From assembly GCA_963693285.1 (NCBI GenBank), contig OY848919.1, positions 9,419,461 to 9,483,460 on the forward strand: DNA of 64,000 nt, read 5' to 3'. Shown here in pieces: positions 11,601-22,671 of the stretch. The position numbers and the translations under genes are program-made. Each line of letters begins with the position of its first letter. The stretch's first letter is position 1. Below the pieces are notes generated by a model. The model worked only from the letters and a program-made list of their open reading frames with translations. It was not told the DNA's origin and searched no databases. Source of the DNA: Xestospongia muta. Taxonomy: Eukaryota > Porifera > Demospongiae > Haplosclerida > Petrosiidae.

Positions 11601-12395
11601 GCCCTTTATTTTACCAATATTCGCTGTAATGGTAACATATTCCTTAGATGGACCATTGATGCTAATATTCAATATGTAGGAGGTTGTCATATACCATTGT
11701 TTCTGTTTTCACTGGCTGTACTCATTTTATTAATTGTTCCATACACCTTCTACCTTCTCACTATACCATTATTTGAAGGACCTCTATCAAAGTACATGTG
11801 CTGCTGTCAAAAGTTGTCAACGTATATGAAGCCTTTTTGTGATGCATATGGAGGTCCATATAAGGACAAATGTCGTTTTTGGACTGGATTTTTACTATTA
11901 GTTCGTGTTATCATAGCACTAGTTGTGTCTCTAGATACTGATGATAATGTAAGCTTGGATGTGTTAACATCTATTTTAATTGTTATTATCATCATGTATC
12001 TTCTATTGGAGGGAGTATATCGACAATTTCCTTTACTTTGTCTGGAAGAATTTTTCATTCTCAACCTTATCTTAATGGTTAATGTGAATCAACAAACCTC
12101 TGAAAAAAACAAACGACAAGTTCTAAGTATCATTTTAATATCTTTGTCATTTGTTGTATTCTGTGGTATTATACTTTATCATATCTGGGATCATCTGATA
12201 AAGTCTCGTTCACAAAAACCAATTGCAAAGGTCAAAAAAATATTCAAGATACCTCCACCACCTTCACGTTCTGATGATTTTGAATTTCCTTCAGCACGTC
12301 CAGGATCTTCCAGTGTTGAAAGTAAACCTGCCACAACATCAGTGTTGTCAATGAATACATTCCGAGAATCAATACTGTTTGAAGGTGATAATTAG
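8622..12395 (+). CDS. Locus A: intronless beta-helix, Cys-rich, multipass membrane protein
   Basis: 1257 codons in one exon. I take the ATG at 8622 because the longer open frame begins with GTG; MSWCHIYYLTSIILCIYSGY then forms a signal peptide ending near AAS. Residues about 40-740 look like a right-handed parallel beta-helix with many N-glycosylation sites. Residues about 259-437 hold six tandem repeats of 28-30 residues built on GGGVYI...N-C...NNTA. A Cys-rich segment (CPHGFMLGKDTCVC to CSNDHIALL, about 746-855) precedes eight or nine hydrophobic segments (about 853-1190), including FWTGFLLLVRVIIALVV, and a Pro/Ser-rich cytoplasmic tail. The extracellular part resembles Pmp-type GGA(I/V)-repeat adhesins; the membrane part resembles the C-terminus of gene C (33310). 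It is likely a cell-surface receptor, channel or adhesin; ligand unknown. The frame is intact, so it is probably functional. Confidence 0.85.
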   Translation: MSWCHIYYLTSIILCIYSGYIAASEYYVTADSNGLPSDWHGLPCHNLSYYVVDFKSYFTNDTIFYFLEGTHTLQGTLEISGISNITLQGLGDVEQGFHETVMQSTSVILCSGNTRAGIKFTTSTNVAVKSLTIINCGFYTFVSSQANPRSAYVSLFFVDIDNTTLEWVSVQNASVYGLCIVNSFDVLIANSTFANNRGLTSSGNAYIAYDDRRKGPFRVNIMKSNFTLGSKTGMDFWYFYNNEAEVIIENCYFSHNIVGYGGGVYIESRGNGTIEFRNCAMYNNTALIYGGGVYIRSYGYGNIEFHNSTIHDNIALQYGGGVYFRLHGGGSFEFDKCALYNNTALKYGGGVFIDTYGTSSIEYHNCTIYNNTARYDGGGVYIDLYEGVGRIEYHNCSVYKNAAQYDGGGVYIDLYEGRSRVEFYDCTILKNIAYLGSGLYLRSLHATLTASSFYFENVLFHFNKATNKLALYRKIYQSAVVLFNIANVIFDQIEVSNHITTGIVCFNSRITFDGHSRFLNNSGINGGGIALYESSHLLLNKHINKTLNISFFNNHASVSGGGMFVSQVVDVDRSTDCSFEVIPHHSYYNSSPVFYFVNNTAAISGDILYGGNVEKCYKEDEFKNLFHYSQQTGLSVVSSDPIKVCFCQSDKQNCSIKNINITAIPGIDINISLATVGAKDGLTEGVIKLTSLDSSTTRIRLNAKCTNVTFKTNLSLITAQVYATLESSIEPSSDHLAKVIDVTIESCPHGFMLGKDTCVCRPELNVSSITCDINSQNITRHGNMWIGYKNDSDCLIVHQNCPFDYCNNGNIQFKVTSPDPQCLYKRSGMLCGQCTNGLSLMLGSSQCGQCSNDHIALLIPFAVAGIALVAFVIALNLTVSVGTINGLIFYANVVKICEPIFFPSGSVPFLSQFISWLNLDLGINTCFYHNMDSCSKMWLQFIFPAYVWFLLILIIILSRYSSKMVRLVGRQAIPVLATMILLSYTKLIRAVFQALYFTNIRCNGNIFLRWTIDANIQYVGGCHIPLFLFSLAVLILLIVPYTFYLLTIPLFEGPLSKYMCCCQKLSTYMKPFCDAYGGPYKDKCRFWTGFLLLVRVIIALVVSLDTDDNVSLDVLTSILIVIIIMYLLLEGVYRQFPLLCLEEFFILNLILMVNVNQQTSEKNKRQVLSIILISLSFVVFCGIILYHIWDHLIKSRSQKPIAKVKKIFKIPPPPSRSDDFEFPSARPGSSSVESKPATTSVLSMNTFRESILFEGDN

Positions 12396-13482
12396 CGCTT
12401 CCAAATCTTACAACATTTGCTGATTACATGTCATTCATATTTGTCATGTCATATATATAATAGTAGTGTAATAGGAATAATAAGTATTATCTTTACAATT
12501 ATTTTAATCAATTGCTATAATATTCCATTTACTGTGTTATTGTTTGCTGATAAGAAAGTTAACATTTGCTATTATAACAAACATTTAATGTTTACATACA
12601 CCTAGTGACAGCTTACACACACTTAGGATTTGATCTTTAATTAACATTTAATAAAAGTTTACCTAGTCCTATCATAAGAAAGATAACTTACACAATAATT
12701 TAACTTTTAGTTACAAATTAGCAATGCTTCTCACCATATAATAGGCAAGCTAAAAAAATTTCTTATTAAGTGGTAGCAATTAACAAGAATATAATTATAA
12801 AAAACAACCTAATATTGTTTTGATAGTAATGCTTTTGCTATAACAGTTTGAATTATAGCTATGTTTAAGACTGAAGAGTTAGCAGAAGCTATGAAACTGT
12901 TCAAAGACATTTTTTGGTTGTCAAAACTAACAAGCTTCAAACAGTTATACCCAATTTCAAAGCACTCGTAGTAAAAGTAATAAAAATCATTAATTGCTAT
13001 TTTATGCGAGTTGTCATTCTCCAAGTCACATATAATAATGTAAATTTATAATTATAATAAATTTTGAAGTATAAAAATGAGCTAAATAGCAGAGGCAGAG
13101 AAAAGATGAACAAATGTAACATTTAATCAATTGTGTTCGTGATACTTACAAACTTTGTAGACATAATTATTACATACACACATGATGCAAAACAATGTTA
13201 GAACCAACAACAATACATCACCTACAATCCAGGGATATCACATACATTATCATTGGTTGTTCATATGACTATATTTATATAATAATTGATTTTAATTATC
13301 ATGTCATAGCTTTTTTTGTTATAAGTGAATTTAAACTTTCTTTCTTAGTTTCTTTATCTTAGCCACCACAATCTGTTCAATAATAATGTAACTATCTAAT
13401 AATTTATTAATTACATAATGTATTAAATAATGTAATATACATAATACTAAATGAGAATATATGTAAAACTATTAAAGCTAGA
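12396..13482. other. 3' flank of locus A; no definite gene
   Basis: AT-rich. A minus-strand frame at 12809-13024 (71 codons, with NSFIASANSSVLNIAI) has an amphipathic look and lies downstream of the CARD-like remnant on the same strand, so it could be part of the same decayed gene, but I do not recognise it. Confidence 0.35.
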
Positions 13483-13835
13483 TCAGTAGAATTGTACTAA
13501 TTTGAACCCTTCAATTCCATTGCATTCATAATGTATAATACCTTTATATTTTGATATCATTGTATCAGCTAAGTCTTGTCGGTTTAAATCTCTTAAAATG
13601 TCCAAAATTTTAGTGAAAATACCAGCATCATGCTTGACATGATCCTTTATACAATCAAGAATAGTGTCAAGACATTCTTCATTTGTTTGTCTAGTAGCCT
13701 TGTCGTTTAATCTCATGTAACATTTTCAGAGAGGATCTCCCATGAAAAAAGTATCCTTGACAGAGCAATGGAGTCAATACTTCATTCAACAATATTGTCT
13801 GTACGTACAGCTAAAGCTACCTATGCCGTTTCACA
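13483..13835 (-). pseudogene. Remnant of a CARD-like death-fold exon
   Basis: On the minus strand VALAVRTDNIVE, stop, SIDSIALSRILFSWEILSEN, stops, then, after a frame change, NEECLDTILDCIKDHVKHDA and GIFTKILDILRDLNRQDLAD. This parallels the last exon of the death-fold gene at 56471-56739 (VAWTALVQCTDIIVE, SIEDRLDIILDDIKDHVKYD, KFVKIL). Two to three stops and a frameshift show decay. Its final NRQDLADTMISKY is useful for judging the premature stop in the 56.7-kb copy. Confidence 0.75.
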
Positions 13836-14765
13836 ATTCATAGTACTATCTAGAGTGTAGATACAAAATTAAGAACTAATTACAATTAAAATAGATGTGG
13901 CAGCTATGACATTTATAAAAAATTAATTGGTTGGTTATGTAAGATAAGACACAGGCCCCTCCCATATAAACATAACAGGTAACTGGACATGTTCCAATAT
14001 ACAGACAAATTATTCAATAACTATTTATATGGTTTCCCAAGTAATCTACTTCTCTTCAGTTGTAATCTTCTTTGAAAAGGATTATTTTATAACTGAAGAA
14101 CAAAAAGGGTGGAATCTCTTGGGTTTTGGCTAATACAATACAATCACTGCATGCTCAATAACCTAGACTGTACAATATATGGTTTGCAGTAGCACAAAAT
14201 GGAGAGAAATATCACTTCCTAATACATAGTAAATATATAAAGTGATATTATATAGCTCAATAGTTATATGGAGTTCAACAAGATGATACATGTACTACAA
14301 CAGTCGGTACATGAATATTACAGAGGAGAGTCACTCCATAGAACATCTACTAGATACACTACCTCTGTATGTTACTATGAGATATAAGTACTATAATATA
14401 TATATACTGCAGGAAAGGATCACGTGCAGAATATAACTTTTATCCGACATTAACAATAATATTGAACCAAGTACTCAAATGTGTCACATCAACACTTGTT
14501 TTATAATTGATTCTCTGTGTCTCTCCTACCATTTCTGTCTCTGTAGTAAACATCTTATCAATGGTTTTGTCTCAAACCATATATATCATAGGCATATGAA
14601 GATGGCTATTAATCAATATTTCATAACAGTTGAGCAGTGTATTGATGAATGCAGGAACACCACTTCAACCATTTTCTTCTTGGCTACACATTATATATTT
14701 AATATGGCATATTGTCCTAAAACAAATGATGTCCTAATGTTTCTTCAACAAATACACTTTCATTA
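13836..14765. other. No gene seen
   Basis: AT-rich spacer. A 95-codon plus-strand frame at 14479-14766 has no homology I can see and overlaps no splice signals; it is probably chance. Confidence 0.4.
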
Positions 14766-15486
14766 GAAAATAATAATAAAAATTGTCTTTTCTTCACAAA
14801 TTTACTACTTATCAAATGCTCTGGGATTTTATTTTGTTAATGATTTCTGTTTATCAGAATCACTGAGTACTTCAATGTCTTATTTTTCAAATTCATACCA
14901 CTATTCAATATAATTGTAATAGTCCCATTAGCCATAATATTGAGGTAAATATAAATGGACATAAGGATGGTACATAGTGATGTATCTTGCACTGGACTTT
15001 ATTAATTTATTCGTTGAAAGGTACCCAAAAAGTGTGTCCTTCTTTATAGATATTTTATGAAGCAGTACTAGCAATTCTCCAATTTATCCTCTAACACTAC
15101 AGGAAATTGGACTGTTATCTTATTAGGTTATACACACATGTAAGTGATTTGCAATAGCTTTAGTGAATGACAGTAATTATCCTATTGTAAGTTTCCACTA
15201 CTACATTCTTGGTATTTATAATATATACTACTTGTATGCTAAATACTAGTACACAGATCATTTTAAATACATTTTTTATAAATTACAATGTATATATATT
15301 AATTGTTTGTCTCTCTTTAGACTATAGATGATAAAGAAATATCAAACAAGAGTTTTGCAACAAGTGCAGAATAGTGTAGATAATGATGACCTCTTTCACC
15401 ACGAAATGACCACTTATTACATATTACTTGATAGAAGAAATAGAATATCTTCAACAGATATTATTATTGCTAATCCTACAGAATAA
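14766..15486 (+). pseudogene. 3' fragment of a gene C-type membrane protein (exons 14, 15 part, 19)
   Basis: 14799-14944 matches exon 14 of gene C but has lost the acceptor AG and carries a one-base deletion in TCTTATTTTTCAAATTC. 15050-15139 matches the first half of exon 15, then jumps at about 15135-15140 (CACACATG-TAAGTGATTT) directly into the intron 18 sequence of gene C, deleting exons 16-18. The final exon equivalent (about 15321-15486) is preserved to the TAA, with KKYQTR-like and LLDRRNRISSTDIII sequences. It cannot make a functional protein. Confidence 0.85.
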
Positions 15487-15959
15487 AAAGAACACAATAA
15501 TTTGATTCAATAGAATCAGTTACTTCATTCAGTGATGTGCCATGTTTTGCTGTGAATTTATAACTATTAATAATAACAAAGAAATGGTGTATAGACTACT
15601 AAATGAACTTTAGAGTTATAAAACAGAGACACACAGTTTAGATGATCAGCTTACAGGTAACAAAAGGATTGATTTCATACAATTTAGTCAACAAGAAGTC
15701 AAATAATTTTACCTTTTTTTTTGACTATGATCCAGATGAAATGATCAAAGAACCACATATAATGGAGTACTATGACAATACTTTTATCTACCATTGATGA
15801 ACTTTTCTGTTAACACATTTTTGGACCAAATATTAATGCCTTTGCAAAATACATTAAAGAATGTACATTATCAATTTTGCTATACATATTATGTATAGTA
15901 TTTGTAACTATAATATCAAAGGCAGTAGTATTTAGTATTATTATAGAATTTGTGAAAAC
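15487..15959. other. No gene; 3' flank shared with gene C
   Basis: The first 350 bases resemble the sequence after the gene C stop (40870-41210). No independent coding signal. Confidence 0.5.
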
Positions 15960-16021
15960 TCAAGAGGAGCTAACTCTCTTTTATCAATTCTCCAAATAAT
16001 ACATTTAACAGAGGTATCTTA

Positions 16022-16354
16022 TTGTTGCAATTTACTGGAGATGACAAGAAAAAACAGATCATGCTGCAAGTGCTGTGTATGAAAATCATAACTCAAGATG
16101 ATGAACTAATATCTCATAATAACAACCATAATCATCCACCACCACATCAAGCAGTGAATGAGACAGAAGAAGTTATCTACACTTTATTAAGAGAGAAGGT
16201 ATCAAGAGTATACAACTATTACCTCACTATTACCAAGATGAGATTCAGTACCTTACTAGGACACCAGACAAGGAAGCCAAACTATCAAGTGTTCCATCAT
16301 TCAAGTCTCCACTTTATGACAGCTAGAGCATTAAAAAATATTCAAAAAACATAA
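16022..16354 (+). pseudogene. FLYWCH/MULE-like zinc-finger fragment (copy 1)
   Basis: Open frame with DDELISHNNNHNHPPPHQAV followed by NETEEVIYTLLREKVSRVYN and a basic tail. The HNHPPP end with preceding D-E-L-I-S resembles the second half of a FLYWCH zinc finger, common in MULE transposase-related genes. The Cys half is missing and no start context is evident, so I regard it as a fragment. A near-identical copy is at 30898-31254. Confidence 0.5.
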
Positions 16355-16407
16355 GTTTAAATGTGAATGGACACTAGGGAGTAGATATGTCTACTCCCAC
16401 TGGCAAC

Positions 16408-16910
16408 ATTGACATGGTTTGCCATTCTAACTAATCCACTGTTACAAGATACTCTGACTTATACTTTAGAGCTGAACTCCAGTATTCCTTATTGTGATGG
16501 TACTATTTCTGTTGTGACTATGTTTGCTGTACTCTTAGCAGTGTTCTATTATATACCAGTTTTGTGGCACTGGTTCATACAAGTTTGTAGATAATAACAA
16601 AGTAAATGATTTGCAATAGTTTTAGTCACAACAATAATTATTCAATTGTAAGTTACTACTACTACACTCCTGGCATTACATTTGTATGCTAGTAGCCTAG
16701 TACATACATCATTTCAGAGATTTTGTTAAAGTTACAATGTATATATGTCAATCATTTGCCTCTCTTTAGACTAAAGATGACAAAGAAATATCAAGAGTGT
16801 AAAGAATGATGACCTCTTTGACAACAAGTTGACCACTTATTAACATTACTTGATAGAAGAAATGGAGTAACTTCAAAAAAAGATATTATTATTGCTTATG
16901 AGAAGAATTC
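16408..16910 (+). pseudogene. Fragment of gene C-type exons 18 and 19 (copy 1)
   Basis: 16405-16590 matches the 3' half of gene C exon 18 (LTWFAILTNPLLQDTLTYTL, then VVTMFAVLLAVFYYIPVL). An intron-like stretch and an exon 19-like sequence (about 16770-16910) with stops follow. It lies head-to-tail upstream of copy D, as expected if a former array unit ended here. Confidence 0.8.
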
Positions 16911-17185
16911 AATAGAATCTAGTTACTTTATTCAGTTATGTTCCAAGTTTTGCTATAAATTTATAACTTTTAATAATAACAAAGGGGTGGTGTAGCTAGT
17001 AGACTATGAAGTGAACTTTAAAGTGATGATCACAGAACACAGTTTAGATGATCAGCATACGATCAAGGAAAGGACTGATACTTATGAACATACTATCTGC
17101 TTTCAAGAAATAATCATGATTCATGAATATGGTGACTAATTGAGTCGATTAAATTTTCATAACTAGAAAGGCATATATTTCTTAG

Positions 17186-17318
17186 GGGTGCTTCTTGGTG
17201 TAACTTGACTGATGATGTAACAACATGTCTTATGATGACATCACTACGTGTCAGAGTTAACAATGTTAGGTTTGGTTTTGGTGATGTCAACATAGTCAAG
17301 TTAAACCAAGAACCACAC
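17186..17318. repeat. hAT-type MITE, family 1, block 1 copy a
   Basis: GGGTGCTTCTTGGTGTAACT at the left, with the inverted terminus ending AACCACAC at the right. Flanks TTTCTTAG and TCTCTTAG differ at one of eight positions; the block 2 copy has an exact duplication. Confidence 0.8.
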
Positions 17319-17619
17319 TCTCTTAGCCATACTTTCTTCACTTCAGTACACACTTTACATTACTATTGTGCATATTCCAGAACTGTCTTTGAGACAGTTT
17401 GCCAGAACAAACAATCACATCAAGGGTGGCATAACAAATTGAAAAAATTGGAAGGCAAGGCTCACACCAAACGTATATGAATTAGTTGAGCTCTTCAAAA
17501 GTAAACAACGTAATGTGTAACAGAACTTTCTACAAGACAGTTACCTCTAGACCCGATCCACCTCAAAGAGTGAAAAGGATTACAAAAAAGAAAAGATAAT
17601 CATGGAACACAAGCAAAAA

Positions 17620-17802
17620 GGGTGGTTCTTGGTGTAACTTGACTATGATGACATCATAATAAAATGACACATGTGATGTCATCATATCGATGAGATCACC
17701 TAAATTCTAATCAAACCTAACATTATTAACTCTATCACACATTGTGATGTCATCTTAGGATATGTTGTTACTTCATCAGTCGAGTTATACCAAGATACAC
17801 CC
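17620..17802. repeat. hAT-type MITE, family 1, block 1 copy b
   Basis: GGGTGGTTCTTGGTGTAACT at the left and an inverted CAAGATACACCC at the right. Inner sequence contains repeated GATGTCATC words. Flanking duplication is degraded. Confidence 0.75.
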
Positions 17803-18431
17803 AATAAAAATTTCACAAATAATGTTCTTACTCTTGACACAATTGCTGGAGCAACAAATATAACAAATTAGTTTGCCTAGTTAGTTTTTACTCTAATTAT
17901 ATTGATATTATAGTTTTAACTAATTTAGTTTAGACAAATTGGCACTAAATTGTTCATTTTAGATAAAATGGCATTGATTATACAAACGAAAATAACCCGT
18001 TTGGAGTATGGTGGACGTATCAGCTATGTAGTACAAGCTACAAGTCTCAGGAAAATAACCTAGTCTAGTTAAGAACGAATTCATTTACACTAACAAATGA
18101 CAATAAATTTTTGAAGGCAACTTATTGACTTGTAGGATGTGTTGGCGTTCATATAGAAACCTGAAGCTCACTGAGACACTGACAACAGCCCCCATCAAAA
18201 TCACCGCCATTTTGAAGAAAATGTAAGGTCACTTCCGATCTTGCAGTGGGCGACTCTAATCGTTAAAATTAAGTTGGGAGTAACATAATCTGGCGAGGTC
18301 AGTCCACTTTCTTTACAGAGGAAGCGTCTACAATAAGAAGGAAAGATTCTGCTCTCACAATCGAGCTCAAAAGACTACTATTCGTAAGGATTATGCTTCA
18401 ATCTAGTCTGTTGTGTTGACGTGTTGTTTTG
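17803..18431 (+). promoter_or_regulatory. Upstream region of copy D, nearly identical to that of gene C
   Basis: Aligns base for base with about 32673-33309 apart from small indels. The last 400 bases are less AT-rich than the surroundings and strongly conserved between copies, which fits a 5' UTR/core promoter, though no named element can be pointed out. Confidence 0.4.
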
Positions 18432-18951
18432 ATGGTTGCCAGGTTGTGTCTATTTTTGTTTTTTCTTTGTACTATTGACGTCATTTGGTCGTTATGTGAG
18501 ACTAATGGTGCTACAATATATAGACTACACGTCCTCCGAAATATCGAAAATAACAAATGCATTCAAAACACGACTATTAGATATAACTGTCCTAGCCTAC
18601 AAGCTGCTCTTAACTTAACAATGAAAGATACCGAAGTATGTAACTACTTTGTCGTTAATCTTCAGTCTGGTGTACATCTTATTACTGAGCCTATTGTTAC
18701 TAATTCATCAGTTAGTATCATCGGAGCAGTTGAAATTGTCCTTCAGTTTGATGCTGAACAATTTTACACTCAAACTGGTAACCTTCATTCCTTATATTTC
18801 AATAAATCTGGCTCTGTCATATTTGAAAACATTAACTTTGATCATTGCCCACTTCCAATTCGAATATTTAAAGCAGACAATGTAGTGATTGTGAACTCAT
18901 CATTCAGGTATCATTCACATAAAATAACAGACATACATATAACTCCAAAAG

Positions 18952-19134
18952 GAGTGGTTCTTGGTGTAACTTGACTTTGATGGCATCACAATGAAATGAC
19001 ATATAGTGATGTTATCATATTGAGGACATCACCTAAACACTAAACAAAGCTAACATTATTAACACTATGACACATAGTGATGTCATCATAGGACATATTG
19101 TTACATCATCAGTCAAGTTACACGAGAAGCACCC
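18952..19134. repeat. hAT-type MITE, family 1, block 1 copy c, in intron 1 of D
   Basis: Begins GAGTGGTTCTTGGTGTAACT, ends with inverted GAGAAGCACCC, and is flanked by the exact 8-bp duplication TCCAAAAG (18944-18951, 19135-19142). It starts 44 bases after the exon 1 splice donor. Confidence 0.9.
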
Positions 19135-19153
19135 TCCAAAAGTCACAGCTAGG

Positions 19154-21053
19154 CTATTAAAATTTATTTTAATCTAGGAAGTTATAATTTTACACATAAG
19201 ATATCCGCTTTTAAAAAATGTATTTCTAGCACTTGTGATTCTTACAATACTTGGAACTATGGAAATGTGCAACCACTATACTGGACCTTTAATTACTTAT
19301 GTGGGTGTGGCTTAATAAAAATAGATGTAAGCTACAGTATTTTCTTTGCAATACTACATAGACTGCTGGTTGTTTCAATTCAGGCTATAGCTTAAAAATT
19401 GTTATAGCCTGAATGTTTAATTGTTTTGTGTGCATGTATCAATAACATTGTGCATGAATTATATCTATATATATGTACATTAATAAGACCATTCAAGGTA
19501 AACAGTTAATGTTGTCGTCATTAGCAGTAAAAAGAACGCATTAAATTTAATAAATGACACTTCACAAATTCAGATATTGTCATTTAAATCAATCTTTTAT
19601 TGTCAACTCATTCGACACTGACCTAAGTAGCCTATGGCACATCATGCTTCTGAATGTACTCAACTTGATTAATTATTTTGTGAAGTTTATATACAACTTG
19701 TATCCATGTAAATAATCAAAGAGCTTAATTATGTACTGTGAACAGTTGTATATAACCTAGGTTGATGTCCAAAATATCCAGTCCACTGTTTATACACGCA
19801 CTTGAACTAGCCTTCCCAAAAGGGATATCTCTATTCATTGGACTGGATTATTGGACTTAGTCTTGTCCCAACATTGCCAAGACACCCCAAGCAAAAAGAC
19901 AATCTATAACATTTGCTTCAAATTTTTGATTCTAGTGTCATCACCATGTTGTCATTGATCATATGACCTTGTGAGGAAATATGTCATTAATCCATTTTCA
20001 CATGTTTCAAGAATGGCAGAAGTTAGAAATTTGTTCATATATTTCTTTTTGTTGAATGGATATTTTATGTAGTAGTAATTGAAAGATAGTTATAATTATG
20101 TTATAACCTAAAGCTGTACATTGCTTAAGTTTAATCCTATCATTTCAAATGCATGCTTTAAAATTGTAATAACTGTATTATCTGGAATGGTACTTTTTAA
20201 TCTTAGAATTTCATGACTCTTGATTAACGACTTTTCACAATTGTTATGTGTAATGTGACCATTAGCCACTTTCCATGTGATCATTAGTATATGATTGGAT
20301 GGAGTTGACATGTCACACTAATGATATTAGGACTAAAAATTTAAAGTAAAATGCACCAGATTTCTTTTTTGTTTGGGAATGTGTTAGTCTAGGGGCAAAA
20401 CTAATAACTGGACTAGACTGCTGAAGTGACCTCTTCACTTTGCAAAATGGCTATAAAGTGCCTCCACCCATGCCTACCTAACCAATTAAAATTGTAATGT
20501 TGACATCAACAAAATTTTACTGAAAAATGTGTAGCTCAACAACCACATATGTATGAATAGGAAAAAAAATTATGTCCAGTCTATATTGGAATATCCTACA
20601 TTGTGAAATTTAATATGTCATTTTAACAATTAATTTGTACATTAGATGGATGAATTATTATGGAATCTTGTGAATTACTCACTATATAATTTGTTGATGT
20701 GTTGTACTTTTACATATCAACAAATTATATAGTTAGTAATTTGCAAGATTTCTAGATTCCATAGTAATCCACCAATGTAAAGTACAAAATAGTTGTTTAA
20801 ATAACATATTAATTTTTACACTGTAGAATTTTAAATCACATACTTATTAAAATGAGTTACTTCAAATTCTTACATAGCAAAAATCTTACCAATGTTTATT
20901 TTTGAAAGTTTATTTACACTAAAATTATTATTCATGAGAAAGACAGTCAGTGTATTAATCTTTCCTACTAGTCTAGATCTGGTACATTTTCTTTTCATAT
21001 GTTTAGAATCGAGTTAATAGTCTGAAAGGTACTAGTAATCTCAAAGAAAAAGA
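19154..21053. other. Extra 1.9 kb in intron 1 of D, absent from gene C
   Basis: Sequence between GTCACAGCTAGG and CAACATCTGTACTAAAC that is missing at 34033 in gene C. Contains a small inverted repeat (CAGGCTATAGCTTAAAAATT, near 19382-19412), a MITE at 20596-20826 and no convincing coding region; a 67-codon minus frame at 20108-20311 is unrecognised. Confidence 0.7.
20596..20826. repeat. MITE related to the elements at 7174 and 61760
   Basis: CTACATTGTGAAATTTAATA at the left pairs with an inverted TTTTTACACTGTAG at the right. Subterminal arms flank TGTTGTACTTTTA as in the other two copies. Confidence 0.8.
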
Positions 21054-22621
21054 CAACATCTGTACTAAACCTATTTGTATTTAGCTACTTAATTCCAATA
21101 TTTAAGTGTTCTTATTACTTAATTAACTACAGGTACTTTGCTGAAGCTGTGTTTGATATACATAACAGTATACATGTTACTGTGTTCAATTGCTCATTTC
21201 TTCACAATCGTGGTACTGGCATTATCCAAGAACCATTTCGTGGTAACACAGGTGCTTTGTCTATCACATACAACAACATGAGTTCACCTGCTACTAATCT
21301 TAAGATCATAGTAACATTTTGTAACTTTACTAACAATTCTGCACTAGCAACAGTTAATTTTAAATCAACAAATCAAGTTGCAGGTGGTGGTGTCCTGACT
21401 GGAAGAGGTGGAGCAATGGCTGTATTTGTAAAAGAAAATCATTTCAATATCACTGCCTATGTTTGTGGTTGTTTTTTTGCACATAATACAGCTCGTTCCT
21501 ATGGTGGATCACTTTACTATTTATTTCGTGGACATGGCAGTCACTTTGAAGAGGTTAACTCCTGTTGTTTTTTGAATAATTCTGCTCAACTGTGTGGTGG
21601 TGGTATTATTGTTGGAGGAACAAAAGGTACTGTAAATGCTCCTCACATATTTTATGCTCTCAATTGTACATTCATTGGAAATAAAGCTTTATGTGGAGCA
21701 GGACTATATTACGCCATTGGCTTAAGTGGCAGTTACACAAATATTGTTCACTTAGAAAGCAATAATTTCACACACAACTCTTTGTTAAATGGTCATAGTG
21801 GCTATGGTGCAGCCTTTGCAATGGACATTGTTGATAACTATGAAGAAAAAGGTTTCTTCCCTGTAAATACAGTGACTAACTGGTAAGGGTATACACATTA
21901 TATATTATTTTAATGTACTTAGAATTATTTGTGATGGTTTTGAAATGGGTAGTCCTATCAACATTGTCATTTAAATAGATAAACATAAATGCATGATCAA
22001 TGTATAATATGTTATTGAAATAGATTTTGTGTACAGGTAATGGAAAAATTATAATAAAAAGCTGTTGTGATTCTTGTTGTAATTGTACTGGTTTTATATA
22101 TTTCTTTTTTATCATAGTATATTTTATTTTCCTCAGTTTAATTGCCAATAACTCAGGTAGCAATAGTATTGTCAGTATTACTTTTAATACAGTAAAAATG
22201 TCTGGTAAAAACAGCTTCATTGGAAATAATGGATCAGCACTGAAGGTATGTATCAATACTAATTAAGTTGTATTATAATAATTAACAGCTATTATATTTA
22301 AAGCATGTTTATCTTGTAGGCTGTAGGTGGTAGAATCATAATGAGTGGAAACATTGAATTTATTAATAATACTTCCATTGATGGAGCAGCACTTTACTTG
22401 CTGTCTTTCTCTCATGTTCGTCTATCTAATGAAGTTCAGATACTTTTCATGGGAAATTCTGGAAGGTAAGTGGGTAGTTTTTACTTGTCGATCTTTTGAG
22501 CAAACATGTAGGCTGTTAAATAGTAAAAGTACAAACTTAGTGTGTTAATGTTGAGAATTTGTAATGTAAAGTAATTTAGTTTACATAATTATTAATGTAA
22601 TCACATCACATACAGTTCTGA

Positions 22622-22671
22622 TAACAATTCTGCACTAGCAATAGTTAATTTTACATCAACAAATCAAGTTG
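22622..22671 (+). repeat. Exon 2-derived fragment inside intron 4 of D
   Basis: AACAATTCTGCACTAGCAAT and the following 30 bases repeat part of exon 2 (about 21336-21385) with a few changes. The same fragment is in intron 4 of gene C at 35602-35653. Confidence 0.85.

Noticed and set aside
21876..22266. Open frames in introns 2 of D and C (also 35021-35245)
   Set aside because: They cross an intron and a true short exon; the spliced model gives exact phase agreement.
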